Shown here: piece by piece, positions 1 through 6,324 of the stretch | Numbering within the stretch: the stretch's first letter is position 1 | Layout of the letters: each line of letters begins with the position of its first letter | NCBI GenBank assembly: GCA_003136475.1 | Contig: PLEQ01000436.1 | Span: 1 to 7,090, forward strand | Length of the DNA stretch: 7,090 nucleotides | From: Deltaproteobacteria bacterium | Lineage (GTDB): Bacteria > Bdellovibrionota_B > Oligoflexia > Oligoflexales > Bog-1112 | Direction of reading: 5' to 3' | The notes under the pieces: generated by a model | Seen by the model: only the letters and a program-made list of their open reading frames with translations | Database searches by the model: none | What the model was told of the DNA's origin: nothing | Program-made: the position numbers and the translations under genes

Positions 1-503
1 CCGGATTCAACGGAATACGCATGCAGTGGCGCATCAATCGTGACGGTCATATTAACCGTGAAGAGCTAACAGTAAAAAGTGTAAACACTAATGCTGCTGT
101 GTTGAAAGCTAAGAACGGGGAAGAATCTACGATCTCTCTAAAAGATCCACAACATCTTGATTATGCTTGGGCTGTAACTAGCTACTCATCTCAAAGTATG
201 ACCAAAGATAGAGTCATTAGTTTAATGGAATCTTCGAGCAGCCGTCAGTCTTGGTATGTAACGTTATCACGTGCTAAATATGAGGTTAGCATCGTTACGG
301 ACAGCAAGGATGAACTTGCCAAGAGAGTTTTGAAGAATGTGAACCAGGAGAACGCGTTAGATTACTTACCGAGTCTTCCTAAGCAAAAATGGGTCGATGA
401 CCTCAATAAGCGGGTAGCTGTTTTGAAGCAGAATTCTGCTCCTACGGAACAGAACAACGCGAAGAAAATCCAATATAATCGTGGTTTAGAAATTGAAATT
501 TAG
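1..503 (+). CDS. TraI/MobF-type conjugative relaxase-helicase, C-terminal part (5' end outside window)
   Basis: The reading frame is already open at base 3 and has no convincing start, so this is the 3' end of a longer gene. Its product resembles the end of the SF1 (RecD/TraI-like) helicase domain of MobF relaxases, which nick the transfer origin and unwind plasmid DNA during conjugation. Visible signs, counting from the Met at base 21, are an 'IRMQWRINRDG..N' segment like the SH3-like insert before the last helicase motifs, a motif V-like block HLDYAWAVTSYSSQSMTKDRV (residues about 45-65), and a motif VI-like block with RQSWYVTLSRAKYEVSIVTD (about 75-94), holding the arginine-finger region. 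The last 60 residues are polar and charged, as in TraI tails. The nicking domain cannot be seen, so a stand-alone RecD2-like helicase or a decayed copy is possible. Confidence 0.8.
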   Translation, partial: GFNGIRMQWRINRDGHINREELTVKSVNTNAAVLKAKNGEESTISLKDPQHLDYAWAVTSYSSQSMTKDRVISLMESSSSRQSWYVTLSRAKYEVSIVTDSKDELAKRVLKNVNQENALDYLPSLPKQKWVDDLNKRVAVLKQNSAPTEQNNAKKIQYNRGLEIEI

Positions 504-533
504 TCTTTTCCGAAAGAATATTAGGGTTAGTCA

Positions 534-1049
534 ATGACTATTGAACTATTTGAACTCCAACAAGAAGATGTCGAAAATCTAACCCGTCTTCACATTGCGG
601 CTTGGAATGAGACCTATTCTTCCTATATGCCCAGTGAAGTTTTAAAAGGTAATACTTTTGAAAGTCGTTTAAAAAGCTGGCAAGAAACTCTGGACAAAAA
701 AGATCCTTCTCTGTTTGTGCTGCTTGCAAAAATCGATAATGAGCTCGCTGGTTTTGTAGTGGCAAGTATTGATCCTCGCGACAAGCTTGGATTTGATGCA
801 GAACTCATGGCTATCTATGTCCTTAAAAAATTTCATAAGCAAGGAATTGGAAAGGTCCTTATGTCTTCAGCCTTTGAATTCTGTCGCACTCGGGGAGCTA
901 AAAACATCTATCTTTGGGTTGCTGCTGAAAACATGAAAGCGTTGGAATTCTATTCCAAGTTTGGTGGGAAAAAAGAGTCTCTCGTGAAGAATGATCATGG
1001 GGTCCGTCATGTCTGCTTTTCCTGGGGCTTAGCACATACAAAATTTTGA
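534..1049 (+). CDS. GNAT-family N-acetyltransferase
   Basis: This 171-residue protein has the usual length of a single-domain GNAT enzyme, which moves an acetyl group from acetyl-CoA to an amine. The acetyl-CoA pyrophosphate-binding motif A is seen at about residues 93-110 (AIYVLKKFHKQGIGKVLM, with the Q-x-x-G-x-G-like loop at 102-107). Motif B follows at about 133-145 (N-x-x-A-L-E-F-Y-x-K-F-G). The N-terminal part (HIAAWNETYSSYMP) is typical of RimI-like GNATs. The ATG is preceded by AGGG at 523-526, seven bases upstream. It lies 30 bp after the relaxase stop and may share its transcript. The substrate cannot be told from sequence; a drug, a metabolite, a protein N-terminus or a toxin product are all possible. 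No link to conjugation is evident. Confidence 0.88.
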   Translation: MTIELFELQQEDVENLTRLHIAAWNETYSSYMPSEVLKGNTFESRLKSWQETLDKKDPSLFVLLAKIDNELAGFVVASIDPRDKLGFDAELMAIYVLKKFHKQGIGKVLMSSAFEFCRTRGAKNIYLWVAAENMKALEFYSKFGGKKESLVKNDHGVRHVCFSWGLAHTKF

Positions 1050-1336
1050 TCACTCAAAAATTCAATTACAAGGTAATAGGTGCGTTAGCGAAACAGGCTA
1101 TATGCGCTTGAGCCAGTCATGTACTCTTGAATATGAACTCTCTCATTTCCTATAAGCTGAAAGCCTGACGGAACTGGCCTTGGGTTCTCAATCGCAAAGA
1201 AATTCATCACCTTGCATAACGGTAAAATTAGCTGCGAAAGCGGCTCCGATAGGTGGTTCAAGATCGATTTGCCGATTTGACTAACAAATGAGACGAGAAA
1301 TTTACCAAGTTGATTTGCCTCAGTGTTACTTCGGAT
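1050..1336. other. Intergenic stretch with no confident gene
   Basis: This 287-bp gap lies between two convergent genes, the acetyltransferase on the plus strand and the toxin on the minus strand. Two things stand out. On the minus strand, 83 codons stay open directly after, and in frame with, the toxin stop (1336 down to 1088, stop at 1087-1085). On the plus strand, 1230-1245 can fold into a 6-bp stem, with one U-G pair, capped by a GAAA tetraloop. No clear intrinsic terminator with a T-run was found for either convergent gene, and no recognisable transposon end. Confidence 0.6.
1230..1245 (+). other. Short GNRA-capped hairpin
   Basis: AGCTGC (1230-1235) and GCGGCT (1240-1245) pair as RNA on the plus strand with a single U-G wobble, leaving a GAAA tetraloop. 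The minus-strand transcript would have an A-C mismatch at the same place and a TTTC loop, so the fold favours plus-strand RNA. There is no T-run after it, so it is not a standard terminator. It is short enough to arise by chance. Confidence 0.25.
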
Positions 1337-1891
1337 TTAGGAAACCAACTTCATTGAATTTTTTAGTCCAAGCTCTGACAATTTTTCTTTCAGTTGTAAA
1401 AAAGTCATCGGCGGATTTTTTATTGAAGTAATCTGCTGCTGCATAGATAATAGGACCTTACTTTTTGAGATCGCCATCAACTTAGCAACAAAGTCGTCAG
1501 GATTGAGGGGCTGAATATTATTGGCCTGCAATATTTTTTTCGGAAAATCCTTCAAATTAAAAGTGACGATATAGTCGGCTTTGCAAGCAATCGCAGCAGC
1601 GAGTACATGTCTATCGTTGGGATCTGGTAAGCTAAGTTTTTCGATTCGGTTGGCATATTCTTGTTTTCTTACTAGAGTGCCCGGAAGACGGTTCATCAGC
1701 TCGACTGTTCTAGTAAGCGCTTTTCGATCAAGATCTGGTCGGTTTTGTATCAAGTTTCTTGTCCATTCTTCGTGGATGTCCTCAGACCAATGAGCTTGAT
1801 ACAAATCGCCTGTGATGAACAGACGGATCAAAAAGTCTCTAAGATGGTAAGGATAGAGTACACAAGCATCCAGAAGTGCTACTAGTCGCAT
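1337..1891 (-). CDS. PIN-domain ribonuclease toxin (VapC50-like)
   Basis: The 184-residue product is a PIN-domain protein, predicted to cut RNA as the toxin of a type II toxin-antitoxin pair. Acidic residues of the metal site are visible: D8 in LLDACVLYP at the N-terminus, E41/E42 in SEDIHEEWTRNL, D90 and D93 in LPDPNDRHVLAAAI, and D106/D115 in ADYIVTFNLKDFP. The pattern WSEDIHEEW..NL plus DPNDRHVLAAA is typical of the PIN group that includes Mycobacterium tuberculosis VapC50 and is longer than classic VapC (about 130 residues), with an extra helical tail after residue 120. The gene starts 2 bp after the antitoxin stop with no clear Shine-Dalgarno site, so translation is probably coupled to the upstream antitoxin gene. 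The toxin role is inferred from domain and context; the RNA target is unknown. Confidence 0.85.
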   Translation of the reverse strand: MRLVALLDACVLYPYHLRDFLIRLFITGDLYQAHWSEDIHEEWTRNLIQNRPDLDRKALTRTVELMNRLPGTLVRKQEYANRIEKLSLPDPNDRHVLAAAIACKADYIVTFNLKDFPKKILQANNIQPLNPDDFVAKLMAISKSKVLLSMQQQITSIKNPPMTFLQLKEKLSELGLKNSMKLVS

Positions 1892-1893
1892 GG

Positions 1894-2268
1894 TTAATAG
1901 CCGAGGTTATGTTGCTGAGCAATAGATGTGAGCTCGTCTAGAATCTTGGCATTATCTTCTTCCAACTTTCTTTTATAAGACATGAGAGAAGCGGCGTTTA
2001 CACGTCGGTGTTTACCAACTTTTCGAAACTCAATTTTACCTTCCTTAAGAAGCATAATCATGAAAGGCCTTGAAACATTTAATATGTCTGCGGCCTCTTG
2101 AGTTGAAAACTCCCTTGCTCCAAGAAAGAAAAAAAACGGCTCCTCTGTTTTTGCTACGGAGACAAGAAGATCAGCCAACTCCTTTGACATCTCTTTTCTA
2201 TGTTTTAGAAACATAGCTAAGACCTCTTTGTCTTTTGGACTCGGTTGGTATTTTCTAAGTGCTCCCAT
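1894..2268 (-). CDS. Excisionase-like HTH antitoxin of the PIN toxin
   Basis: This 124-residue protein carries an excisionase/MerR-like winged helix-turn-helix (HTH_17 type) at about residues 53-90: FSTQEAADILNVSRPFMIMLLKEGKI followed by FRKVGKHRRV. This combination directly upstream of a VapC50-like PIN gene is the usual antitoxin arrangement for that family. The antitoxin is expected to bind the toxin through its C-terminal helix (99-120, lysine/glutamate-rich) and to repress its own promoter through the HTH. The ATG is preceded by an AAGGAGAGGTGAG-type ribosome-binding stretch. It lies first in a two-gene operon, the normal order for type II modules. A run of four phenylalanines (45-48) comes from an A-rich tract in the DNA and may be a slippage-prone spot. 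A recombination directionality factor is a less likely alternative, since the PIN partner explains it. Confidence 0.83.
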   Translation of the reverse strand: MGALRKYQPSPKDKEVLAMFLKHRKEMSKELADLLVSVAKTEEPFFFFLGAREFSTQEAADILNVSRPFMIMLLKEGKIEFRKVGKHRRVNAASLMSYKRKLEEDNAKILDELTSIAQQHNLGY

Positions 2269-2297
2269 TTCTCACCTCTCCTTCCATCTTGTTTCTA

Positions 2298-2326
2298 AGA
2301 ATATCAGGTGTATGCATTAAATGCAA
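2298..2326 (-). promoter_or_regulatory. Candidate sigma70 promoter and operator of the toxin-antitoxin operon
   Basis: Read on the minus strand, TTGCAT (2326-2321) and TATTCT (2303-2298) stand 17 bp apart, a fair sigma70 -35/-10 pair, placing the transcript start roughly 23 bp before the antitoxin ATG. A perfect 13-bp palindrome, TGCATT-A-AATGCA (2313-2325), overlaps the -35. Such a palindrome fits an operator through which the HTH antitoxin would block its own promoter. Found by eye; no binding data. Confidence 0.5.
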
Positions 2327-2358
2327 CTACTCGAAATAAACGAATCTATATGCATTAA
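2311..2358. repeat. Two direct copies of TATGCATTAA
   Basis: The 10-mer TATGCATTAA occurs at 2311-2320 and again at 2349-2358, 38 bp apart start to start. The first copy forms part of the 13-bp palindrome over the antitoxin promoter; the second has only the half-site. The pair may be cooperative operator sites for the antitoxin. Confidence 0.5.
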
Positions 2359-2405
2359 TCGGATAAATGGAGGTTAAACTGAAGCCCACCGAAAAACCCG
2401 CCGTT

Positions 2406-2437
2406 TTATGCCACATAAAGGACGTTATGTGGCATAA
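2406..2437. repeat. dif-like recombination site (perfect 13-bp inverted repeat with 6-bp centre)
   Basis: TTATGCCACATAA (2406-2418) and its exact reverse complement TTATGTGGCATAA (2425-2437) flank the 6-bp centre AGGACG. The inner part reads CATAA-N6-TTATG, the same core as E. coli dif, where XerC and XerD bind 11-bp arms around a 6-bp crossover region. Each 13-bp arm is itself an imperfect palindrome (TTATG-CCA-CATAA). It lies 31 bp before the start of a complete tyrosine recombinase gene, so it is most likely that enzyme's crossover site. Symmetric arms suggest one recombinase binding both sides, unlike the asymmetric XerC/XerD arms. A plain operator or hairpin in the leader RNA is the main alternative. 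Confidence 0.7.
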
Positions 2438-2438
2438 T
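2410..2438 (+). promoter_or_regulatory. Weak candidate promoter of the recombinase gene, embedded in the dif-like site
   Basis: CATAAT at 2433-2438 matches five of six bases of the -10 consensus, with a poor -35 (GCCACA, 2410-2415) 17 bp upstream. If real, recombinase bound at the dif-like site would cover its own promoter. The -35 is weak, so this is tentative. Confidence 0.28.
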
Positions 2439-2468
2439 AACCCTTAAATTCTCCAGGGGTTAAAAAGC

Positions 2469-3428
2469 GTGGATCTGATCAACTTTGAGGCATCCTCCGA
2501 AGCTCTTTTAGTTCCAACCCTCATCTATAAAGAAGGCGAAAAGTGCTCTTGGCGGTATGTCGAGTTTTTTACCGCCGAAATCAGGAACAGGAACACCAGA
2601 AAAGCCTACCTTCATGCAGTCAAAAGATTCTTCGACTGGTGCGAGCGAAACGAACTCTCACTTCTTGAAGTAAAACCGTTTCATGTTGCTGCCTACGTTG
2701 AGACGCATCAAGAATCGGCTCCAACGATAAAACAGCATCTTGCAGCTATAAAAATGCTCTTTGATTACCTAGTCACCGGCCAAGTGATTCCAGCAAACCC
2801 AGCAAGCTCAGTAAGGGGACCGAAGTACGTCATTAAAAAAGGCAAGACCCCCGTGCTATCGGGAGAAGATGCAAGAACCCTTCTCGACTCAATAGACGCT
2901 AACACTGTGATCGGTGCGCGAGACAAGGCTCTCGTTGGAATAATGATCTACAGCTTTGCCCGTGTAAGTGCTGTTCTTTCAATGAACGTTTCTGACTACT
3001 ATCTTAATGGCCGCCGCTACTGGATTCGCCTTCATGAAAAAGGCGGAAAGTATCACGAAGTCCCCGTGCATCATAAGGCAGAGGAGTACATGGAGCATTA
3101 CTTGAACTTGTCGGGAATCAAAAATGACAAGAACGGACCACTCTTTCGCTCCACCCAAGGAAGAAGTCAGATCTTAAAACAAAAGTCCCTTAGTCGCTAT
3201 GATGCTATCGACATGATACAGCGTCGTGCTAAGAAAGCCGGAGTTAATGAGGGGATCTCCTGTCATACATTTCGAGCCACGGGTATCACTGCATATCTGA
3301 TGCACGGTGGAACTATTGAAAATGCTCAACGTATTGCTGCTCATGAATCTCCACGCACAACGAAGCTATATGATCGACGGTCTGACGAAATAAGTCTAGA
3401 TGAGATAGAAAGGGTAATAATAGATTGA
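2469..3428 (+). CDS. Tyrosine recombinase/integrase (XerD-like)
   Basis: The 319-residue protein is a complete tyrosine recombinase of XerC/D-like size. A SAM-like core-binding domain covers about residues 25-110 (TRKAYLHAVKRFFDWCERN, then IKQHLAAIKMLFDYLV). The catalytic domain follows, with all expected residues: R165 (FARVSAVLSM), K191 (HEKGGKYHEVPV), H266 and R269 (CHTFRATGITAYL), H292 (AAHESPRTT) and nucleophile Y301 (KLYDRR). The start is GTG; an in-frame stop at 2445-2447 leaves no earlier start, and AGGGG lies about nine bases before it. The dif-like site just upstream is its likely substrate. The HESPRTTKLYDRR ending is common in plasmid- and transposon-borne recombinases. Its role could be dimer or cointegrate resolution, or integration of a mobile element. 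It is divergent from the toxin-antitoxin pair. Confidence 0.92.
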   Translation: MDLINFEASSEALLVPTLIYKEGEKCSWRYVEFFTAEIRNRNTRKAYLHAVKRFFDWCERNELSLLEVKPFHVAAYVETHQESAPTIKQHLAAIKMLFDYLVTGQVIPANPASSVRGPKYVIKKGKTPVLSGEDARTLLDSIDANTVIGARDKALVGIMIYSFARVSAVLSMNVSDYYLNGRRYWIRLHEKGGKYHEVPVHHKAEEYMEHYLNLSGIKNDKNGPLFRSTQGRSQILKQKSLSRYDAIDMIQRRAKKAGVNEGISCHTFRATGITAYLMHGGTIENAQRIAAHESPRTTKLYDRRSDEISLDEIERVIID

Positions 3429-3519
3429 ATCGCTTCATTGGAAAGCGACTTCAAAATTAACTATACCCTTCCCCTCCAGGACTAATGGTTCTTCTTGCCA
3501 TTTCTTGTCTTTTTTAAAA

Positions 3520-3548
3520 TTGACGTGCCCTCGACTTATTACTAAAAA
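3520..3548 (+). promoter_or_regulatory. Candidate sigma70 promoter of the defence operon
   Basis: TTGACG (3520-3525, five of six to consensus) and TAAAAA (3543-3548, four of six) stand exactly 17 bp apart. The start of transcription would fall near 3555, about 40 bp before the methyltransferase start. A perfect 10-bp palindrome, TAACTAGTTA (3572-3581), lies in the leader just before the ribosome-binding site and might be an operator. This is the only good promoter seen ahead of the three-gene operon. Confidence 0.5.
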
Positions 3549-3590
3549 CCACTAAAATTAATATATCACCGTAACTAGTTATCATCGGGA

Positions 3591-4832
3591 GTGGGCTTGA
3601 CGAACTCTAAAAGGGATTCCTTGAGGCCGCGTGTTCTAGATTTGTTTGCCGGGGCTGGTGGTTTCAGTTTAGGATTCCATTGGGCAGGGTTTCAAACCTC
3701 TGTTGCCCTTGATTTCGATTCATTGGCTGTAGAATCTCTCATCGCTAACTACGCTCACCTAGGTACTCTAGTTCTCGAAAAAGATCTTTCAAAATTTACA
3801 CCCGATGATCTTGACTATCATTTAAAGGTAAAAAACCATCCTAATGGTTTCGATGTCATAATCGGTGGGCCACCTTGTCAAGGCTGGAGTATGGTCGGAC
3901 GTGGAAAACTCCGATCACTCTTTGAAAAACATGGGGCTAAGCCAAAGGAAGATCCAAGAAACAAGTTGTATCAAAACTTCCTAAACTTCGTAAGTCATTT
4001 TCAACCAAAAATTACAGTTATGGAAAATGTAGCTGGGATGCTTTCACATGCAGGGATCAACGTCGCTGACAAAGTTGCTGAGGGCCTAAATGAGGCTGGT
4101 TACAATGTGACTTGGTCTCGCATTAACGCATCTTCCTATGGGGTTCCTCAGTTTCGTGATCGACTGTTCTTCGTCGGTATAAGGAAAGATTTAAACGTTA
4201 GATTTGAATTTCCTAAAACGACTAAATCTGACGGAACAAGATTATTTCCACTAAATAACGTACGAGATGCAATTTCGGATCTTCCCATAATAAGACATGG
4301 GACAAAGGAGTGGATAAGACCCTATTCTTGGTCTCCAGACATTTCTTCTTATGCAAAAAGAATGCGCAGGGATGCTAATCCAGAGACTATCTTTGATCAC
4401 GTATGTCGAAAACACAACGAGCAAGATCTTGAGGCTTTCAAAATAATGAAGCAAGGTGGTTGGTATCGAGATCTTCCGAAACGACTAAAACGTTATCGTG
4501 ACGATATATTTGAGGACAAATATAGAAAGCTTAGTTGGGCTAAGCCAAGTGGGTGCATCACGGCCCATCTTAGTCGCGATTGTTACTCACACATACACCC
4601 CTCGCAAAACAGAACAATCTCGGTACGAGAGGCAGCTCGAATTCAATCTTTTCCAGACTCCTTCTACTTTGCTGGTTCTATGGGATCAAAGTTTAAATTG
4701 ATAGGTAACGCGGTTGCACCGATGGTCGCTGAAGTTATAGCACGTGAATTGAAGCGCCAAGTATTAAATCGAAAACAGGCCCAGTCAACTAAAGATAAAC
4801 TTTATTCGGGTGAGAAAACGTATGAAACCTAA
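3591..4832 (+). CDS. C5-cytosine DNA methyltransferase
   Basis: The product (up to 413 residues) transfers a methyl group from SAM to carbon 5 of cytosine in DNA. The ordered motifs are all present: motif I DLFAGAGGF (17-25), motif IV GGPPCQGWS with catalytic C96, motif VI ENV (145-147), motif VIII QFRDR (187-191), motif IX with REAARIQSFPD (346-356), and motif X GNAVAP (372-377). About 115 residues between VIII and IX form the target-recognition domain; the target site cannot be read from it. The GTG at 3591 is fused to its own GGGAG stretch, whereas the TTG at 3597 sits five bases after CGGGAG, so the true start may be 3597. It is first in an operon with a GHKL ATPase and a Z1 protein, so it is probably the protective methylase of a restriction-like defence system rather than an orphan. 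Confidence 0.95.
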   Translation: MGLTNSKRDSLRPRVLDLFAGAGGFSLGFHWAGFQTSVALDFDSLAVESLIANYAHLGTLVLEKDLSKFTPDDLDYHLKVKNHPNGFDVIIGGPPCQGWSMVGRGKLRSLFEKHGAKPKEDPRNKLYQNFLNFVSHFQPKITVMENVAGMLSHAGINVADKVAEGLNEAGYNVTWSRINASSYGVPQFRDRLFFVGIRKDLNVRFEFPKTTKSDGTRLFPLNNVRDAISDLPIIRHGTKEWIRPYSWSPDISSYAKRMRRDANPETIFDHVCRKHNEQDLEAFKIMKQGGWYRDLPKRLKRYRDDIFEDKYRKLSWAKPSGCITAHLSRDCYSHIHPSQNRTISVREAARIQSFPDSFYFAGSMGSKFKLIGNAVAPMVAEVIARELKRQVLNRKQAQSTKDKLYSGEKTYET

Positions 4833-6324
4833 AGCTGTTAAAGCACCACCCGGTGCTCGCAGATTGATTGAGAGTTTGAGAGATTTAGGTTACGAAACAA
4901 AAACAGCAATTGCCGATATTGTTGATAATAGCATTAATGCCAATTCGTCCAAGGTCACGATTGAGGTCTTTTCAAAAGCAGGTACCACACCAGCTCATAT
5001 CATATTAGCTGATAATGGATCTGGAATGCACTCGGATGATTTATGGGAAGCGATGCGATTTGGGAGTCACAAAGACTATAGTATTGACGATTTGGGAAAA
5101 TATGGCTTAGGTCTCAAGACGGCATCGCTAAGTCAATGTGGATTGTTGACCGTCGCATCCAAACCGAAGAAAACTACTGGCAAACGATCGCGTGTCACGA
5201 TAAACCAATGGGACGTTGCACATATTAATAAGACTGATGATTGGGACCTCCTAACCCCAGATCTTGGTGACCTACCGCAGTGGATGCGCGCTGTAATAAA
5301 TGAAAACGTGTCTGAAGAGAGTAAGGGAGGTACCGTCGTCATATGGTCGAATCTTCATGAGTATTTGCCCCTTCTTGAGTCTGATGATCAAAGAACAAGC
5401 GAGGGACAGGTAGCAACTCTCATCTCCGAGATTTCAGAGCATCTAAAAATGGTTTTTCATCGATTTATGGATGGAAGCGTTAAAGAGGCTGAGAAACTAA
5501 CGATTTCGGTCGGTGGTAATGTCCTGATCCCATGGGATCCATTTTGCCGTACGGAACACACGAAACGACTTAGCCCACAAACATTTTCAATTCGTTCTGC
5601 GAGTGGTGAACTCAAAGGCCAGAAACACAAAGTTATCTTTCAACCGTACATTCTCCCGTCACAAGCGGAATTTTCCTCCAGATCCGCCCATAAGGATGCG
5701 AGTGGCCCTCGAAACTGGAATATTCAGCAAGGATTCTACTACTACAGGAACAACAGGCTCATCCAGGCTGGGGGGTGGAGCAATTTAAGAGGCGTGGAGG
5801 AGCATCATAAGTTACTTCGGATTGCCATAGACTTTAATGCTGCTTTGGATGATTCCTTTGGGATTAATATTACAAAGATGAAAGCAAAAATTCCCGCCGA
5901 AATTCGAGAAGAAGTTAAAAACTTTGTGACGGAATGGATAAAGCCTGCTGAGACACGCTATCGAGGAAAATCAAAGGACTCAACCGGGAAGACATCGGGG
6001 TCTGAAAACCACAAGTTCACGCCTGCAAGATCAACCGGACCATCTTCATCGGCTGTTAGTGTGGGCCCCGTATCGCTGGTTCCGAGTAATGCTAGAACGT
6101 CAAGTCTCGCTATTACTAAGGGATCTAAGCCAGGATACTGGAAAATTATTGTTCCTCAGAACCACATACTTTCAGCGTCTTTCAACAATAACGGGAAAGA
6201 TGCTGCGCTAAAGCAGATGATACTCATGTTGATAGGCCTACTAGAGAGTATAGTCATGAACCAGATTGATCCAAAAAAGATTCCTTTAGAATCAATTAAA
6301 AAGCAAATCAGGAAGTTTCTATGA
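4822..6324 (+). CDS. GHKL (MutL/MORC-like) ATPase of a defence operon
   Basis: The protein has about 500 residues from the ATG at 4822, preceded by GGTGA eight bases upstream; an in-frame GTG at 4810 would add four residues. It overlaps the methyltransferase gene by 11 bp. Motifs of the Bergerat ATP fold, numbered from the GTG, are the N-box IADIVDNSINAN (34-45), G1 block DNGSGM (68-73), the lid/G2 block LGKYGLGLKTAS (95-106) and a later GGTVVIWSNL (173-182). A second domain at about 310-395 has the GFYYYRNNRLIQAGGW stretch and a conserved-looking FGINITKMKAKIP, matching the S5-like domain of bacterial MutL/MORC relatives found in restriction systems. A Ser/Thr/Lys-rich linker (about 395-440) leads to a small C-terminal domain. 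The protein probably dimerises on ATP and clamps or senses DNA. The usual catalytic Glu of the N-box is Asp (D36) here. Confidence 0.88.
   Translation: MKPKAVKAPPGARRLIESLRDLGYETKTAIADIVDNSINANSSKVTIEVFSKAGTTPAHIILADNGSGMHSDDLWEAMRFGSHKDYSIDDLGKYGLGLKTASLSQCGLLTVASKPKKTTGKRSRVTINQWDVAHINKTDDWDLLTPDLGDLPQWMRAVINENVSEESKGGTVVIWSNLHEYLPLLESDDQRTSEGQVATLISEISEHLKMVFHRFMDGSVKEAEKLTISVGGNVLIPWDPFCRTEHTKRLSPQTFSIRSASGELKGQKHKVIFQPYILPSQAEFSSRSAHKDASGPRNWNIQQGFYYYRNNRLIQAGGWSNLRGVEEHHKLLRIAIDFNAALDDSFGINITKMKAKIPAEIREEVKNFVTEWIKPAETRYRGKSKDSTGKTSGSENHKFTPARSTGPSSSAVSVGPVSLVPSNARTSSLAITKGSKPGYWKIIVPQNHILSASFNNNGKDAALKQMILMLIGLLESIVMNQIDPKKIPLESIKKQIRKFL

Noticed and set aside
1211..1232. A second dif-like core left of the toxin (GCATAA-N6-AATTAG)
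   Set aside because: Only the left half matches; the right half is not TTATG-like, so it does not support a TA module flanked by two dif-like sites.
1081..1290. Possible integron attC-like site (GTTAGCG near 1085 and CTAAC near 1280)
   Set aside because: The core bases do not fit the RYYYAAC and GTTRRRY rules, and the order and spacing are wrong for attC.
2367..2447. A 26-codon ORF (ATG at 2367) running through the dif-like site just before the recombinase
   Set aside because: It has no clear ribosome-binding site and its second half is dictated by the palindrome, so it is more likely chance than a leader peptide.
3430..3448. Hairpin TCGCTT/AAGCGA after the recombinase gene as a terminator
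   Set aside because: The 6-bp stem is followed by CTTCAAAA rather than a T-run, so it does not meet the usual form of an intrinsic terminator.
4498..4701. Plus-strand 67-codon frame inside the methyltransferase gene
   Set aside because: It lies in another frame over motifs IX and X of the methyltransferase and is a shadow of that gene.
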